This document shows, piece by piece, positions 46,238 to 53,624 of a stretch of 64,000 bases of DNA. Under the pieces are notes generated by a model. That model was given only the letters and a program-made list of their open reading frames with translations. It ran no database searches and was not told the DNA's origin. Origin of the DNA: Arthrobacter woluwensis (GTDB lineage Bacteria; Actinomycetota; Actinomycetes; Actinomycetales; Micrococcaceae); the NCBI RefSeq assembly GCF_900105345.1, contig NZ_FNSN01000003.1, positions 558,001 through 622,000 on the forward strand. Reading direction: 5' to 3'. The translations under genes were made by a program, and so were the position numbers. Positions within the stretch are counted from its first letter, which is position 1; the number at the start of each line of letters is the position of its first letter.

Positions 46238-46622
46238 TAACCTCTCCCCATGCCGAAAACCCCGGAATTCCGGGGTTATCGGACCGGATCCCGCGTTGTC
46301 ACGGGTCGACAACAGCCCGCCGTGACGGCGGCGCTGCCCACTCGCCTTGACGGCGGCGCTGCCCGGCCGCCCGGCGTCGTGCGTTCGGTGTTCCGGACCA
46401 CCGGGCGGGGCCGCCCCGCGTCACAATCCCGCGAATAAGCCGGCGGTCCCGTGGCGCCCGGCGCGCCCCGCGAGGAGGGTCGTCAGCGCCCCAGTGTGCT
46501 GACCTGCCAGGACACCCGGCCGAAACACCCCGGACATCGTGAGGTGACTGCTGGAAATCCGCCCGACACATCCCGGTGGGAAGCTCTGTTTCCTCAGCGT
46601 CACCGCGGTCTTTGGAGGGGTC
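46238..46622. other. Intergenic region upstream of the ATP-grasp operon
   Basis: Contains a perfect 20-bp palindrome AACCCCGGAATTCCGGGGTT (46258-46277), a 17-base direct repeat TGACGGCGGCGCTGCCC at 46323 and 46348, and a strong ribosome site TTGGAGGGGTC before ATG 46623. No gene seen. Confidence 0.5.
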
Positions 46623-48215
46623 ATGCCGGCATCATCATCGGATCTGTTCGCCAGCTATTCGGGGGCCTTGGCCACGTCGAAAGCCTTCGACGAAATGTTC
46701 ATCGCGGCCGGCGGGGGTGCGGAGACCGTCGGCCTCACGGCGCGCGGCTCGTATCGCCAGCTGACCCGGGTGCTCGCCGGACTCACCCCGGACGACATCG
46801 CCGCCCGCGCCGAGGCGATGGCCCGGACCTTCCTGGACCGTGGCGTCACCTTCGACTTCGCCGGCGAGGAGCGGCCCTTCCCCCTGGACATCGTCCCGCG
46901 CGTCATCGACGCCGAGGAATGGCAGGGCCTGGAACGGGGCGTGGCGCAGCGGGTCCGGGCCCTGGAAGCGTTCCTGAACGACGTCTACGGCGCACAGGAT
47001 GCCGTGCGCGACGGCGTCCTGCCGCGCAAGCTGATCACGTCCAGCAAGCACTTCCACCGGCAGGTCCACGGCTTCCGTCCGGCGGGCGGCGTCCGGGTGC
47101 ACGTGTCCGGCATCGACATCGTCCGCGACGGTGAGGGCACGCTGCGGGTGCTCGAGGACAATGTGCGCGTCCCCTCGGGCGTCAGCTACGTCCTGGAGAA
47201 CCGGCGGGCCATGGCGAAGGCGCTGCCGGAGGTGTTCAGCCAGCAGTCCATCCGCCCGGTGGAGGAGTACCCGCGCCGCCTGCTCTCGGCTCTGCGGAAG
47301 ACCGCCCCGGAAGGCGTCGACGACCCGACGGTCGTGGTCCTGACCCCGGGCATCTTCAACTCCGCGTACTTCGAGCACACCCTCCTGGCGGGGCTGATGG
47401 GCGTCGAACTCGTGGAGGGCCGGGACCTCACCTGCCGCGGCAACCAGGTCTTCATGCGGACCACCTCGGGGGAGCAGCGCGTGGACGTGATCTACAAGCG
47501 CCTCGACGACGAGTTCCTGGATCCCCTGCAGTTCCGGGCCGATTCCATGCTGGGCTGCCCCGGCCTGGTCAACGCGGCGCGGGCGGGCGGGGTGACGATC
47601 GCGAACGCCGTCGGCAACGGCGTGGCCGATGACAAGCTCATCTACTCCTACGTCCCGGACCTCATCCGGTACTACCTGGGCGAGGAGCCGTTCCTGGCCA
47701 ATGTGGACACCTTCCGGCTTGAGGAGGACGCGGCCCGCGAGGAGGTCCTGGACCGGCTGCCGGAACTCGTCGTCAAGCCCGTGGACGGTTCGGGCGGCAA
47801 GGGCCTCGTGATCGGCCCCGACGCCAGCCGGGAGGAACTCGACACCCTCCGTCGGCAGCTCATCGAGGACCCGCGCGGCTGGATCGCCCAGCCCGTGCTT
47901 CAGCTCAGTACCGTCCCCACCCTGCACCGCGAGCGGTTCAGCCCCCGCCATGTGGACCTGCGGCCTTTCGCGGTCAACGACGGCGAGGACGTCTGGGTGC
48001 TGCCGGGCGGCCTCACGCGGGTGGCGCTCAAGGAGGGCAGCCTCGTGGTCAACTCCAGCCAGGGCGGCGGGTCCAAGGACACCTGGGTCCTGGGGGAGGA
48101 GACGGGTGCGGCGGACCCCGGGCCGTCACGGCGGCGGTTCGGCCACAGTGCACGCACCAGCGTGTGGCCAGTGGAGACCAGCTGGCGCGACTCACAGGCG
48201 GGGCAGCAGCAATGA
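46623..48215 (+). CDS. Circularly permuted ATP-grasp protein (COG2308)
   Basis: 530 residues of the circularly permuted ATP-grasp type 2 family. Visible are HGFRPAGGVRVHVSGIDIVR, LRVLEDNVRVPSGVSYVLENR, VVVLTPGIFNSAYFEH, VDVIYKRLDDEFLDPLQF and VVKPVDGSGGKGLVIGP (glycine-rich ATP loop). ATP-grasp enzymes join a carboxylate to an amine through an acyl phosphate, so this is a predicted peptide or amide ligase. In many bacteria it is followed, as here, by alpha-E and transglutaminase genes. The partner substrate is unknown. Two WXG100 genes lie on either side. Confidence 0.93.
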   Translation: MPASSSDLFASYSGALATSKAFDEMFIAAGGGAETVGLTARGSYRQLTRVLAGLTPDDIAARAEAMARTFLDRGVTFDFAGEERPFPLDIVPRVIDAEEWQGLERGVAQRVRALEAFLNDVYGAQDAVRDGVLPRKLITSSKHFHRQVHGFRPAGGVRVHVSGIDIVRDGEGTLRVLEDNVRVPSGVSYVLENRRAMAKALPEVFSQQSIRPVEEYPRRLLSALRKTAPEGVDDPTVVVLTPGIFNSAYFEHTLLAGLMGVELVEGRDLTCRGNQVFMRTTSGEQRVDVIYKRLDDEFLDPLQFRADSMLGCPGLVNAARAGGVTIANAVGNGVADDKLIYSYVPDLIRYYLGEEPFLANVDTFRLEEDAAREEVLDRLPELVVKPVDGSGGKGLVIGPDASREELDTLRRQLIEDPRGWIAQPVLQLSTVPTLHRERFSPRHVDLRPFAVNDGEDVWVLPGGLTRVALKEGSLVVNSSQGGGSKDTWVLGEETGAADPGPSRRRFGHSARTSVWPVETSWRDSQAGQQQ

Positions 48216-48270
48216 GCGCCGCGCGCCGTCGTCGTCAATCCCCTTCCGCGCCGCACGTCAGGAGGACATC

Positions 48271-49197
48271 ATGCTGAGCCGGATCGCCGAATCGCTGTTC
48301 TGGATCGGGCGCTATGTGGAACGTGCGGATGGCACCGCGCGGATCCTGGACGTCCACCTGGAACGCCTCAACCATCTGCCGCCGGAGCAGCAGCAACAGG
48401 TGGCCCGGGACCTGCTGCAGGTCATGGGGTCGCCCCTGGACCGTCAGGACATCACCTTGCCGGAGCTGCTGCGGGTCCTCGCCTACGACCGGTCGAGCCC
48501 GACGTCGATCGCCGGGGCCCTCGGAGCCGCGCGGGAGAATGCCCGCCGGGCCCGGGAGACCGTCTCCACGAGCCTCTGGGAATGCCTCAACACGACGTAT
48601 TTCGGGCTCAGCCGGCACCGCGAGGACGTCGCCGGGACGTACCGGTTCTGCCAATGGGTGATCGAGCGGGCGGCCACCACGAGCGGCCTGACGGACAGCA
48701 CCATGAGCCACGACGACAGCTGGCTGTTCATGGTCCTGGGCCGGTCGCTGGAGCGCGCCGACATGACCGCCCGGATGCTCGCCACGTGCGACGCCAACCC
48801 GGCGGGTGTGTCCTGGGTGAACATGCTGCGCTGTGCCGGGGCGTACGAGTCGTTCCTGCGCACGCGCCGCGCCGCATTCGATGACCGCAACGCCGCCGAA
48901 TTCCTGCTCATGGACCGGCAGTTCCCGCGCTCGATCGTCTACTCGCTCAAGAACGCGGACGAGGCCCTGGCACTGCTGGAGCCCACCGATCAGCGGTCCG
49001 GGGCGTTCAACGACGCCCGGAGGATCGTGGGGCAGGCCCGGACGTTCCTGGAGTTCCACCGCAGTGAGAATCTCATGGACGAGCTGCCGGAACACATGGA
49101 GCGCATCCAGCGTTCCGTCGCGCGGGCCTCGGAGGAGATCGCCCGCAGGTACTACAGCGCCCGCGAGGAGCAGGCATGGGTGGGAGAACTGTCATGA
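48271..49197 (+). CDS. Alpha-E domain protein (COG2307)
   Basis: 308 residues, almost all alpha-helical and rich in Glu, Arg and Ala. It begins MLSRIAESLFWIGRYVERAD, the signature of the family, and has MSHDDSWLFMVLGRSLERADMTARML. The ATG at 48271 follows a perfect AGGAGGAC. Function is unknown but genomic pairing with COG2308 ATP-grasp and transglutaminase proteins is a firm pattern, implying one complex or pathway. The stop overlaps the transglutaminase start (ATGA). Confidence 0.93.
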   Translation: MLSRIAESLFWIGRYVERADGTARILDVHLERLNHLPPEQQQQVARDLLQVMGSPLDRQDITLPELLRVLAYDRSSPTSIAGALGAARENARRARETVSTSLWECLNTTYFGLSRHREDVAGTYRFCQWVIERAATTSGLTDSTMSHDDSWLFMVLGRSLERADMTARMLATCDANPAGVSWVNMLRCAGAYESFLRTRRAAFDDRNAAEFLLMDRQFPRSIVYSLKNADEALALLEPTDQRSGAFNDARRIVGQARTFLEFHRSENLMDELPEHMERIQRSVARASEEIARRYYSAREEQAWVGELS

Positions 49198-50063
49198 CAC
49201 GTCTGAAGATCGTGCACCGCACCGGGTACCACTACAACAAGCCGGTGCTGGTCAGCTACAACGAGGCGCGGATGACGCCGCCCACGGAACCCGGACAGAC
49301 GGTGCTCGGCTCCCGCGTCACCGTCGAGCGGCCCGGCGCCACCCAATCCCGGTACGCCGACTACTGGGGCACACAGGTGACCACCTTCGAGGTCCACGAA
49401 CCCCATGAGTGGCTCGAGGTGGTGGCCAGTGCCACGGTGGACGTGAACCGCGAACAGGCACCAGCGTCCGACGGCGAGCCGCTGGGCTGGGCCGAGCTGT
49501 CCAGCCGCGGCGTGCAGGACGAGTTCAGCGACCATCTGCCGCAGACGGACCTGTCGGCGCCGGGGGACGAGGCGACGGAACTGGTGGCGGCGCTCGCCGG
49601 ACGGCCGACGCCGAAGGCCGCCGCGGAGGAGGTGTTCTCCCGGTTGCGGGGCGAGATGACGTACATGCCCGGCAGCACCGGGGTGCACACCGATGCGGCG
49701 CAGGCATGGGCCCAGCGGCAGGGGGTCTGCCAGGACCTCGCGCACCTGGCCATCGGCTGCCTGAGGAGTCTCGGGATCCCCGCCCGGTACGTCTCGGGCT
49801 ACCTGCACCCGCGGGCCGAGGCCGACCCGGGGCAGACCGTCGCGGGCCAGTCTCATGCGTGGCTCGAATGGTGGGACGGCGCCTGGCACAGCTGGGATCC
49901 GACCAATCACAAGGCCGCCGGGGACTTCCACGTGGTGGTGGCGCGCGGCCGGGACTACCGCGACGTGGCGCCGCTCAAGGGCATCCTGTCCGGTGGCGGG
50001 GGTTCGCGGCTGGAGGTCTCGGTGGATATGACCTGGCTGACCTGGGACTCGGTGCGGGCGTAG
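49194..50063 (+). CDS. Transglutaminase-like protease-fold protein (COG1305)
   Basis: 289 residues. N-terminal beta domain (LKIVHRTGYHYNKPVLVSYNEAR) typical of the family, then the transglutaminase/peptidase core with catalytic Cys in RQGVCQDLAHLAIG, His in GQSHAWLEWW and Asp in WDPTNHKAAGDFH. Such enzymes either hydrolyse or form amide bonds. Coupled to alpha-E by overlap. With the ATP-grasp ligase it could make and remove a peptide tag, as has been proposed for this gene set; that is inference. Confidence 0.93.
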   Translation: MTRLKIVHRTGYHYNKPVLVSYNEARMTPPTEPGQTVLGSRVTVERPGATQSRYADYWGTQVTTFEVHEPHEWLEVVASATVDVNREQAPASDGEPLGWAELSSRGVQDEFSDHLPQTDLSAPGDEATELVAALAGRPTPKAAAEEVFSRLRGEMTYMPGSTGVHTDAAQAWAQRQGVCQDLAHLAIGCLRSLGIPARYVSGYLHPRAEADPGQTVAGQSHAWLEWWDGAWHSWDPTNHKAAGDFHVVVARGRDYRDVAPLKGILSGGGGSRLEVSVDMTWLTWDSVRA

Positions 50064-50100
50064 GGGGCGGGCGGGGCCTCCCGCCGTCGTCGCGCGTCCG

Positions 50101-50163
50101 CCGCGAGGGAGCAGATGGTGCCCTCTCCGCGCTGATTTCGGGGCACGACGTGTTCCCTCGCGG
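50101..50163. repeat. Palindrome (family B, copy 5, diverged)
   Basis: Outer arms CCGCGAGGGA / TCCCTCGCGG with an imperfect centre (GGTGCCC / GGGGCACG). It lies between the convergent transglutaminase and second WXG100 genes, suiting a shared terminator. Confidence 0.7.
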
Positions 50164-50170
50164 CGACCCG

Positions 50171-50434
50171 TCAGTGGGAGGCCTGCTCCTGCTCGTTGGC
50201 GTTGCGGGCGGCGGCGGTGCCGGCGACGCTCAGGGCGTGCGCCGCGTTCGACAGCGCCGGGGCGTGCGTGGAGTCCCATTCGGAGCGGAACTTCTCCGCG
50301 TCGGGGCCCATCCACTGCGTGCTGTTCAGGCTGGAGGACAGGCTGGTGCGCTGGTCGTTCAGCACGTCCGCGCCCTTCTGCATTTTCTTGCCCAGGGTCC
50401 TGAGCTGCTCGACATTCGCGCCCCAAACGGCCAT
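50171..50434 (-). CDS. WXG100-family protein (copy 2, diverged paralogue)
   Basis: 87 residues, the same length as the other two copies, with WMG at the same place (TQWMGPDAEKFRSEW). About 60 percent of residues match the identical pair, and the helices keep the same register (LGKKMQKGADVLNDQRTSL). ATG 50434 follows AGCAAGGAGAAGGTC. It is convergent with the transglutaminase gene. Heterodimer formation with the other copies is possible, as in EsxA/EsxB pairs, but not shown. Confidence 0.9.
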   Translation of the reverse strand: MAVWGANVEQLRTLGKKMQKGADVLNDQRTSLSSSLNSTQWMGPDAEKFRSEWDSTHAPALSNAAHALSVAGTAAARNANEQEQASH

Positions 50435-50518
50435 GACCTTCTCCTTGCTGTTCTGCCCGGGGGCTGTCGCGGCCGGGGATCCTGCGATCACGGTACGCAG
50501 CCCCGGCCCCGGAGTCGA

Positions 50519-50536
50519 TGGGCAGCGCTCCCCATG
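50519..50536. promoter_or_regulatory. WXG100 upstream palindrome (site 2)
   Basis: ATGGGCAG-CG-CTCCCCAT, one mismatch from symmetry. On the minus strand it is followed by TCGACT and, 17 bp on, TACCGT as -35/-10 candidates. About 85 bp upstream of the gene. Confidence 0.62.
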
Positions 50537-50559
50537 CCGGCCAGTTCGCCTCCCGACTC

Positions 50560-50620
50560 CGCGAAGGAACAGCTGATGCCCTTTTGGCGGGGTTTTAGTG
50601 GCACCAGCTGTTCTCTCGCG
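50560..50620. repeat. Palindrome (family B, copy 4)
   Basis: Arms CGCGAAGGAACAGCTGATGCC and GGCACCAGCTGTTCTCTCGCG, interior TTTTGGCGGGGTTTTAG. It shares its right arm exactly with copy 3, again just downstream of the duplicated WXG100 gene. Confidence 0.8.
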
Positions 50621-50622
50621 GG

Positions 50623-51000
50623 GGAGGGGGTGTGTTTTAAACGCCCGACGGCGGGCTCCCCGTGTGTGGGGTGCCCGCCGTGGGTGTGGGTCCAGGTTTC
50701 CCCACCAGGGTGGGGTGGGCCGCTTAGTGGGAAGCGGTTTCCTGTTCCTGGGCGTTCTTGGCGGCGTTCTTGCCGGCGGTGCGCAGTGCTTCGGCGACCT
50801 TGTTCAGGGCCGGGACGTGCTGGGACTGCCATTCGTTCTTGAACTTGTCCGCGTCCGGGCCCATCCACTGGACGCCGTTGAGTGCGCTGGTGAGCTGGTT
50901 GCGCTGCTCGTCGATGGTCTGTGCGCCTGCTTCGAGCTTCTTACCCAGTGCCCGAAGCTGCTGGACGTCTGCACCCCAAACTGCCATTGTCTTACTCCTT
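50623..51000 (-). repeat. 378-bp direct duplication, copy 2
   Basis: Partner of 45701-46078 in the same orientation. It includes the WXG100 gene and the terminator stem at 50648-50681. Similarity stops sharply at the ribosome-site end (CTTACTCCTT) and resumes in palindrome B beyond the other end. Confidence 0.92.
50724..50987 (-). CDS. WXG100-family protein (copy 3, identical to copy 1)
   Basis: 87 residues, identical in sequence to the protein at 45802; the genes differ by a single silent base. The turn WMG is at residues 41-43. Only the upstream promoter DNA differs between the two copies, although both promoters keep the ATGGGGAG palindrome. Recent duplication or gene conversion must explain the identity. 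It could serve to raise dosage or to place one product under two promoters. Confidence 0.9.
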   Translation of the reverse strand: MAVWGADVQQLRALGKKLEAGAQTIDEQRNQLTSALNGVQWMGPDADKFKNEWQSQHVPALNKVAEALRTAGKNAAKNAQEQETASH

Positions 51001-51069
51001 GCTCGTGGTGAACCCGGCCTGCCCGGTTTCTGTTGACTCAAAGCTATCCGGACCGCGCACCAACAGTCG

Positions 51070-51101
51070 ATGGGGAGGGGTACCCATGGAGCGCTCCCCA
51101 T
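51070..51101. promoter_or_regulatory. WXG100 upstream palindrome (site 3, double)
   Basis: Two adjoining palindromic blocks: ATGGGGAGGGGTACCCAT-type (51070-51087) and ATGGAGCGCTCCCCAT (51086-51101). On the minus strand the second leads into TCGACT and, 18 bp on, TAGCTT. Confidence 0.62.
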
Positions 51102-51161
51102 GACCGGAGTCGTTATAGCACGGCTGGGCTATAAGGCGGGGCGCGACCCGGCCCGGACGTG

Positions 51162-51220
51162 ATGCGGGGTCAGTTGATGCCGCATGATCAGCGATCACGC
51201 GGCATCAACTGACCCCGCAT
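51162..51220. repeat. Perfect 22-bp-arm palindrome (family D, copy 1)
   Basis: Arms begin ATGCGGGGTCAGTTGATGCC and end with the exact complement, loop of 15 bases containing ATGATCA. Its end lies 9 bp from the metZ stop; it is the likely metZ terminator. Confidence 0.82.
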
Positions 51221-51229
51221 TCCAGGTCG

Positions 51230-52435
51230 CTAGTCCGCCAGCGCCTGCTCGAAGTCGCGGATCAGGTCGTCCACATCCTCCAGCCCGACCGACAGGCGCA
51301 CCACACCGTCACCCAGCCCGATCGAGGCCCGGCCTTCCGGGCCCATGGCGCGGTGCGTCGTCGTCGCGGGGTGTGTGATGAGGCTCTTGGAGTCGCCCAG
51401 GTTGTTCGAGATGTCCACGATCTTCAGGCCGTTGAGCAGCGTGAACGCGGCATCCTTGGCCGTCCCGCCAGGCAGTGGCGCGAGCTCGAACGTCAGCACG
51501 GTGCCGCCGGCGCTCATCTGCTGCTGCGCCAGCTCGAACTGCGGGTGCGAGGGCAGCAGCGGGTACTTCACCCAGTTCACGCCGGGCTGCCGCTCGAGCC
51601 ATTCGGCCAGCGTCAGGGCGGAGGCGGACGAGTGCCGCACGCGCATGTCCAGCGTCTCCAGACCCTTCGTGAGGACCCAGGCGTTGAAGCTCGACAGCGA
51701 CGGCCCCGTGTGCCGCATGAGATTCTTCACGGGCCCGTCGATGAACTCCTTGGTCCCGAGGATCGCGCCGCCCATGACACGCCCCTGGCCGTCGATGTGC
51801 TTGGTCCCGGAGTACACGACGACGTCGGCCCCCAGATCCGTGCACCGCTGCAGCATGGGGGTGGCGAAGACGTTGTCGGCCACCACGGTGGCGCCCGCGG
51901 CGTGCGCGAGCTCGCTGACCGCGGCGATGTCGACGATCTCCTGCATCGGGTTCGACGGCGATTCGAAGAACACCGCCTGCGTCGGCACGGCCAGGGCCTG
52001 ACGCCACTGCTCCAGATCGGGCCCGTCGACGAACACCGTCTCCACACCCCAGCGCGGCAGGATCTCGTTCAGGATCACGAAGCAGGACCCGAACAGCGAC
52101 CGTGCCGCGACCACGCGGTCCCCGGCTGCGAGCAGCGCGCCGAGAGCGGTGAACACCGCGGACATGCCGGACGCCGTCGCGAAGCACGCCTCGGTGCCTT
52201 CGAGCAGCCGCAGCCGCTCCTGGAAGGTGGCGACGGTCGGATTGCCGTACCGGGAGTAGACGAAGCGCTCGTCCTCACCCGTGAAGGCTCGTTCGGCGGC
52301 TTCGGCCGAGTCGTAGACGAAGCCCGAGTTCAGGAACAACGCCTCGGAGGTCTCGTAGAAGCCCGTGCGGTCCAAGCCGCCTCGCACCGCCTGGGTGGCC
52401 GGCGACCAGGATGCGGCCTCAGGATTGAACGCCAT
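51230..52435 (-). CDS. metZ: O-succinylhomoserine sulfhydrylase (MetZ type)
   Basis: Cys/Met-metabolism PLP enzyme, 401 residues. It makes homocysteine from an O-acyl-homoserine and sulfide. Motifs: YSRYGNPTVATFQERL (substrate/PLP phosphate), ATASGMSAV, FFESPSNPMQEIVDI and the Schiff-base Lys in VYSGTKHIDGQGR. The form YSGTKHIDGQGRVMGG is typical of MetZ rather than MetB. It is the last gene of a three-gene operon led by a SAM-IV riboswitch, which agrees with methionine synthesis. Confidence 0.92.
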   Translation of the reverse strand: MAFNPEAASWSPATQAVRGGLDRTGFYETSEALFLNSGFVYDSAEAAERAFTGEDERFVYSRYGNPTVATFQERLRLLEGTEACFATASGMSAVFTALGALLAAGDRVVAARSLFGSCFVILNEILPRWGVETVFVDGPDLEQWRQALAVPTQAVFFESPSNPMQEIVDIAAVSELAHAAGATVVADNVFATPMLQRCTDLGADVVVYSGTKHIDGQGRVMGGAILGTKEFIDGPVKNLMRHTGPSLSSFNAWVLTKGLETLDMRVRHSSASALTLAEWLERQPGVNWVKYPLLPSHPQFELAQQQMSAGGTVLTFELAPLPGGTAKDAAFTLLNGLKIVDISNNLGDSKSLITHPATTTHRAMGPEGRASIGLGDGVVRLSVGLEDVDDLIRDFEQALAD

Positions 52436-52438
52436 GCC

Positions 52439-52840
52439 TCACGCTCCGATGGTGGTCGGCAGGCCGCTGTTCTTCCAGCCGTTCACGGTGCGCTCCCCGT
52501 ACCGGTCCGGGACGCCCTCGAAGCCCTCCAGGACGTTGTACGCGGACCAGCCCGCCGCTGTCGCGGCTTCCGCAGCCGCGATCGACCGCTGCCCGGAACG
52601 GCACAGGAACACGAGGTCCGCGGTGCCCGCCTCCGGCGCCTGCTCGGCGAGTTCCGTGAGGAACCCCTGGTTCGGCACGCCGCCGGCCAGGTTCCACTGG
52701 ATGAACAGGGGGTCGCCGGACGGGGCCTTCGGGCGGCCGATGTGCGCCCACTCCGCCTCGGTGCGCACGTCCACGAGGATGGCGCCGTCCTTGAGCTTGT
52801 CCCAGGCCTGCTGCGGCGTCAGGTCACCCGCGTAGCTCAC
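52439..52840 (-). CDS. Rhodanese-like sulfurtransferase
   Basis: 133 residues, one rhodanese domain. Conserved ILVDVRTEAEWAHIG at the N-terminus and the active-site loop LCRSGQRS with the sulfur-carrying Cys (about residue 80). It would move persulfide sulfur or shuttle sulfide to the neighbouring MetZ; that link rests on operon order. It starts with GTG overlapping the stop of the DUF1737 gene (GTGA) and ends three bases before metZ. Confidence 0.92.
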   Translation of the reverse strand: MSYAGDLTPQQAWDKLKDGAILVDVRTEAEWAHIGRPKAPSGDPLFIQWNLAGGVPNQGFLTELAEQAPEAGTADLVFLCRSGQRSIAAAEAATAAGWSAYNVLEGFEGVPDRYGERTVNGWKNSGLPTTIGA

Positions 52841-53334
52841 AGGGCACCGCCGTAGGGGGCGAAGCCGGTGGCGGGGACGGCGTACGGATCGACCACGGGG
52901 GCCGGCGGTGCGGGCGGCGCGTACGGCAGGACGACGGCCTGAGCCGCGATCACCGTCTCCCCGTTGAAGGTCACGGACGGGCTGCCGTACAGGATGTACC
53001 CGTCGGCCAGGGCGGCGGAGACCCGCTCGCAGAACTCGCGGGTGTCCGGGCCGGTCAGGAGGCGGTAGGGCAGGCGGGCTGGCGCTTCGGCCGTCACGTC
53101 CTGGGGCGCGACGCCGGGCGCAGCCACAGCGGCCTGCTCGGCGGCGGGGGCGGTCGCCGTCGTCGTGGCGGCCTTCGCGGGGGAGGCCTTGGCGGCTGCC
53201 GGCTTGGCGGCCGTGGCCTTGGTGGTGCGCGGAGCCCGGGTGGCGGGCTTGGCCGCGGTGCTCCGGGGCGTCGTGGCCTTGGCGGCGCCGGTGGTTCCGG
53301 CGGGGGCGGACGTGGGTTCTTTGCGGGCAGGCAA
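52837..53334 (-). CDS. Ala/Thr/Lys/Pro-rich protein with DUF1737 domain
   Basis: 165 residues from TTG 53334. That start is six bases behind GAAGGAG and immediately after the SAM-IV riboswitch; the in-frame GTGs further upstream (53364, 53388) fall inside the RNA and are rejected. The first 85 residues are low-complexity, histone H1-like (AAKPATRAPRTTKATAAKPA). The C-terminal half carries the short DUF1737 domain (PYRLLTGPDTREFCERVSAA, then YILYGSPSVTFNG), whose function is unknown. A Pro/Tyr-rich tail follows. Being first in the metZ operon, it is likely to be made when SAM is low. Confidence 0.78.
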   Translation of the reverse strand: MPARKEPTSAPAGTTGAAKATTPRSTAAKPATRAPRTTKATAAKPAAAKASPAKAATTTATAPAAEQAAVAAPGVAPQDVTAEAPARLPYRLLTGPDTREFCERVSAALADGYILYGSPSVTFNGETVIAAQAVVLPYAPPAPPAPVVDPYAVPATGFAPYGGAL

Positions 53335-53342
53335 GTGGGGCT

Positions 53343-53452
53343 CCTTCGCGCTTGCAGTTGACACATGCCGAGTAGTCACCTGAGGCACCCCGCCGCGTCT
53401 GGAGGGTTGCCGACCGGTCAGTCAGGGCTTGTCACCGGTGCTCGTTACTCTG
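53343..53452 (-). promoter_or_regulatory. SAM-IV riboswitch
   Basis: S-adenosylmethionine sensing RNA of the actinobacterial SAM-IV class. On the minus strand: GAGTAACGAGCACC, then CGGCAACCCTCC, GCGGCGGGGTGCC, AGGTGACTACTC (closing P1 with GAGTA) and the downstream CAAGCGCG segment, all in the consensus order. The last element runs into GAAGGAG, so ligand binding can mask the ribosome site. A TAGATT -10 candidate at 53463-53458 would start transcription at the 5' end of the RNA. Confidence 0.9.
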
Positions 53453-53539
53453 CAAAAAATCTAGCACCAGGCCCCGGGGAGAAGTATGACGGGAGCCTTC
53501 ATCTTGTGTCATGAAACCGGGCCGGCCGTGCTGACGGAA

Positions 53540-53603
53540 TCACCCCCGGAAACGTGGTTCACCCCCGTAAATTTCAGGGGGTGAACCACGTTTCCGTGGG
53601 TGA
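53540..53603. repeat. Palindrome (family C, copy 2)
   Basis: Near-perfect arms TCACCCCCGGAAACGTGGTT / AACCACGTTTCCGTGGGTGA, interior CACCCCCGTAAATTTCAGGGGGTG. It lies 22 bp past the FAD-Rieske stop. Confidence 0.8.
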
Positions 53604-53624
53604 ACCACGCGAGAAGCGCAGGGT

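Noticed and set aside
45802..51000. Complete type VII secretion locus
   Set aside because: Only WXG100 substrates were found; no EccB/C/D/E or mycosin-like gene is in the window.
53334..53388. GTG starts (53388, 53364) for the DUF1737 gene
   Set aside because: Both lie inside the SAM-IV RNA and have no ribosome site, whereas TTG 53334 has GAAGGAG at ideal distance.
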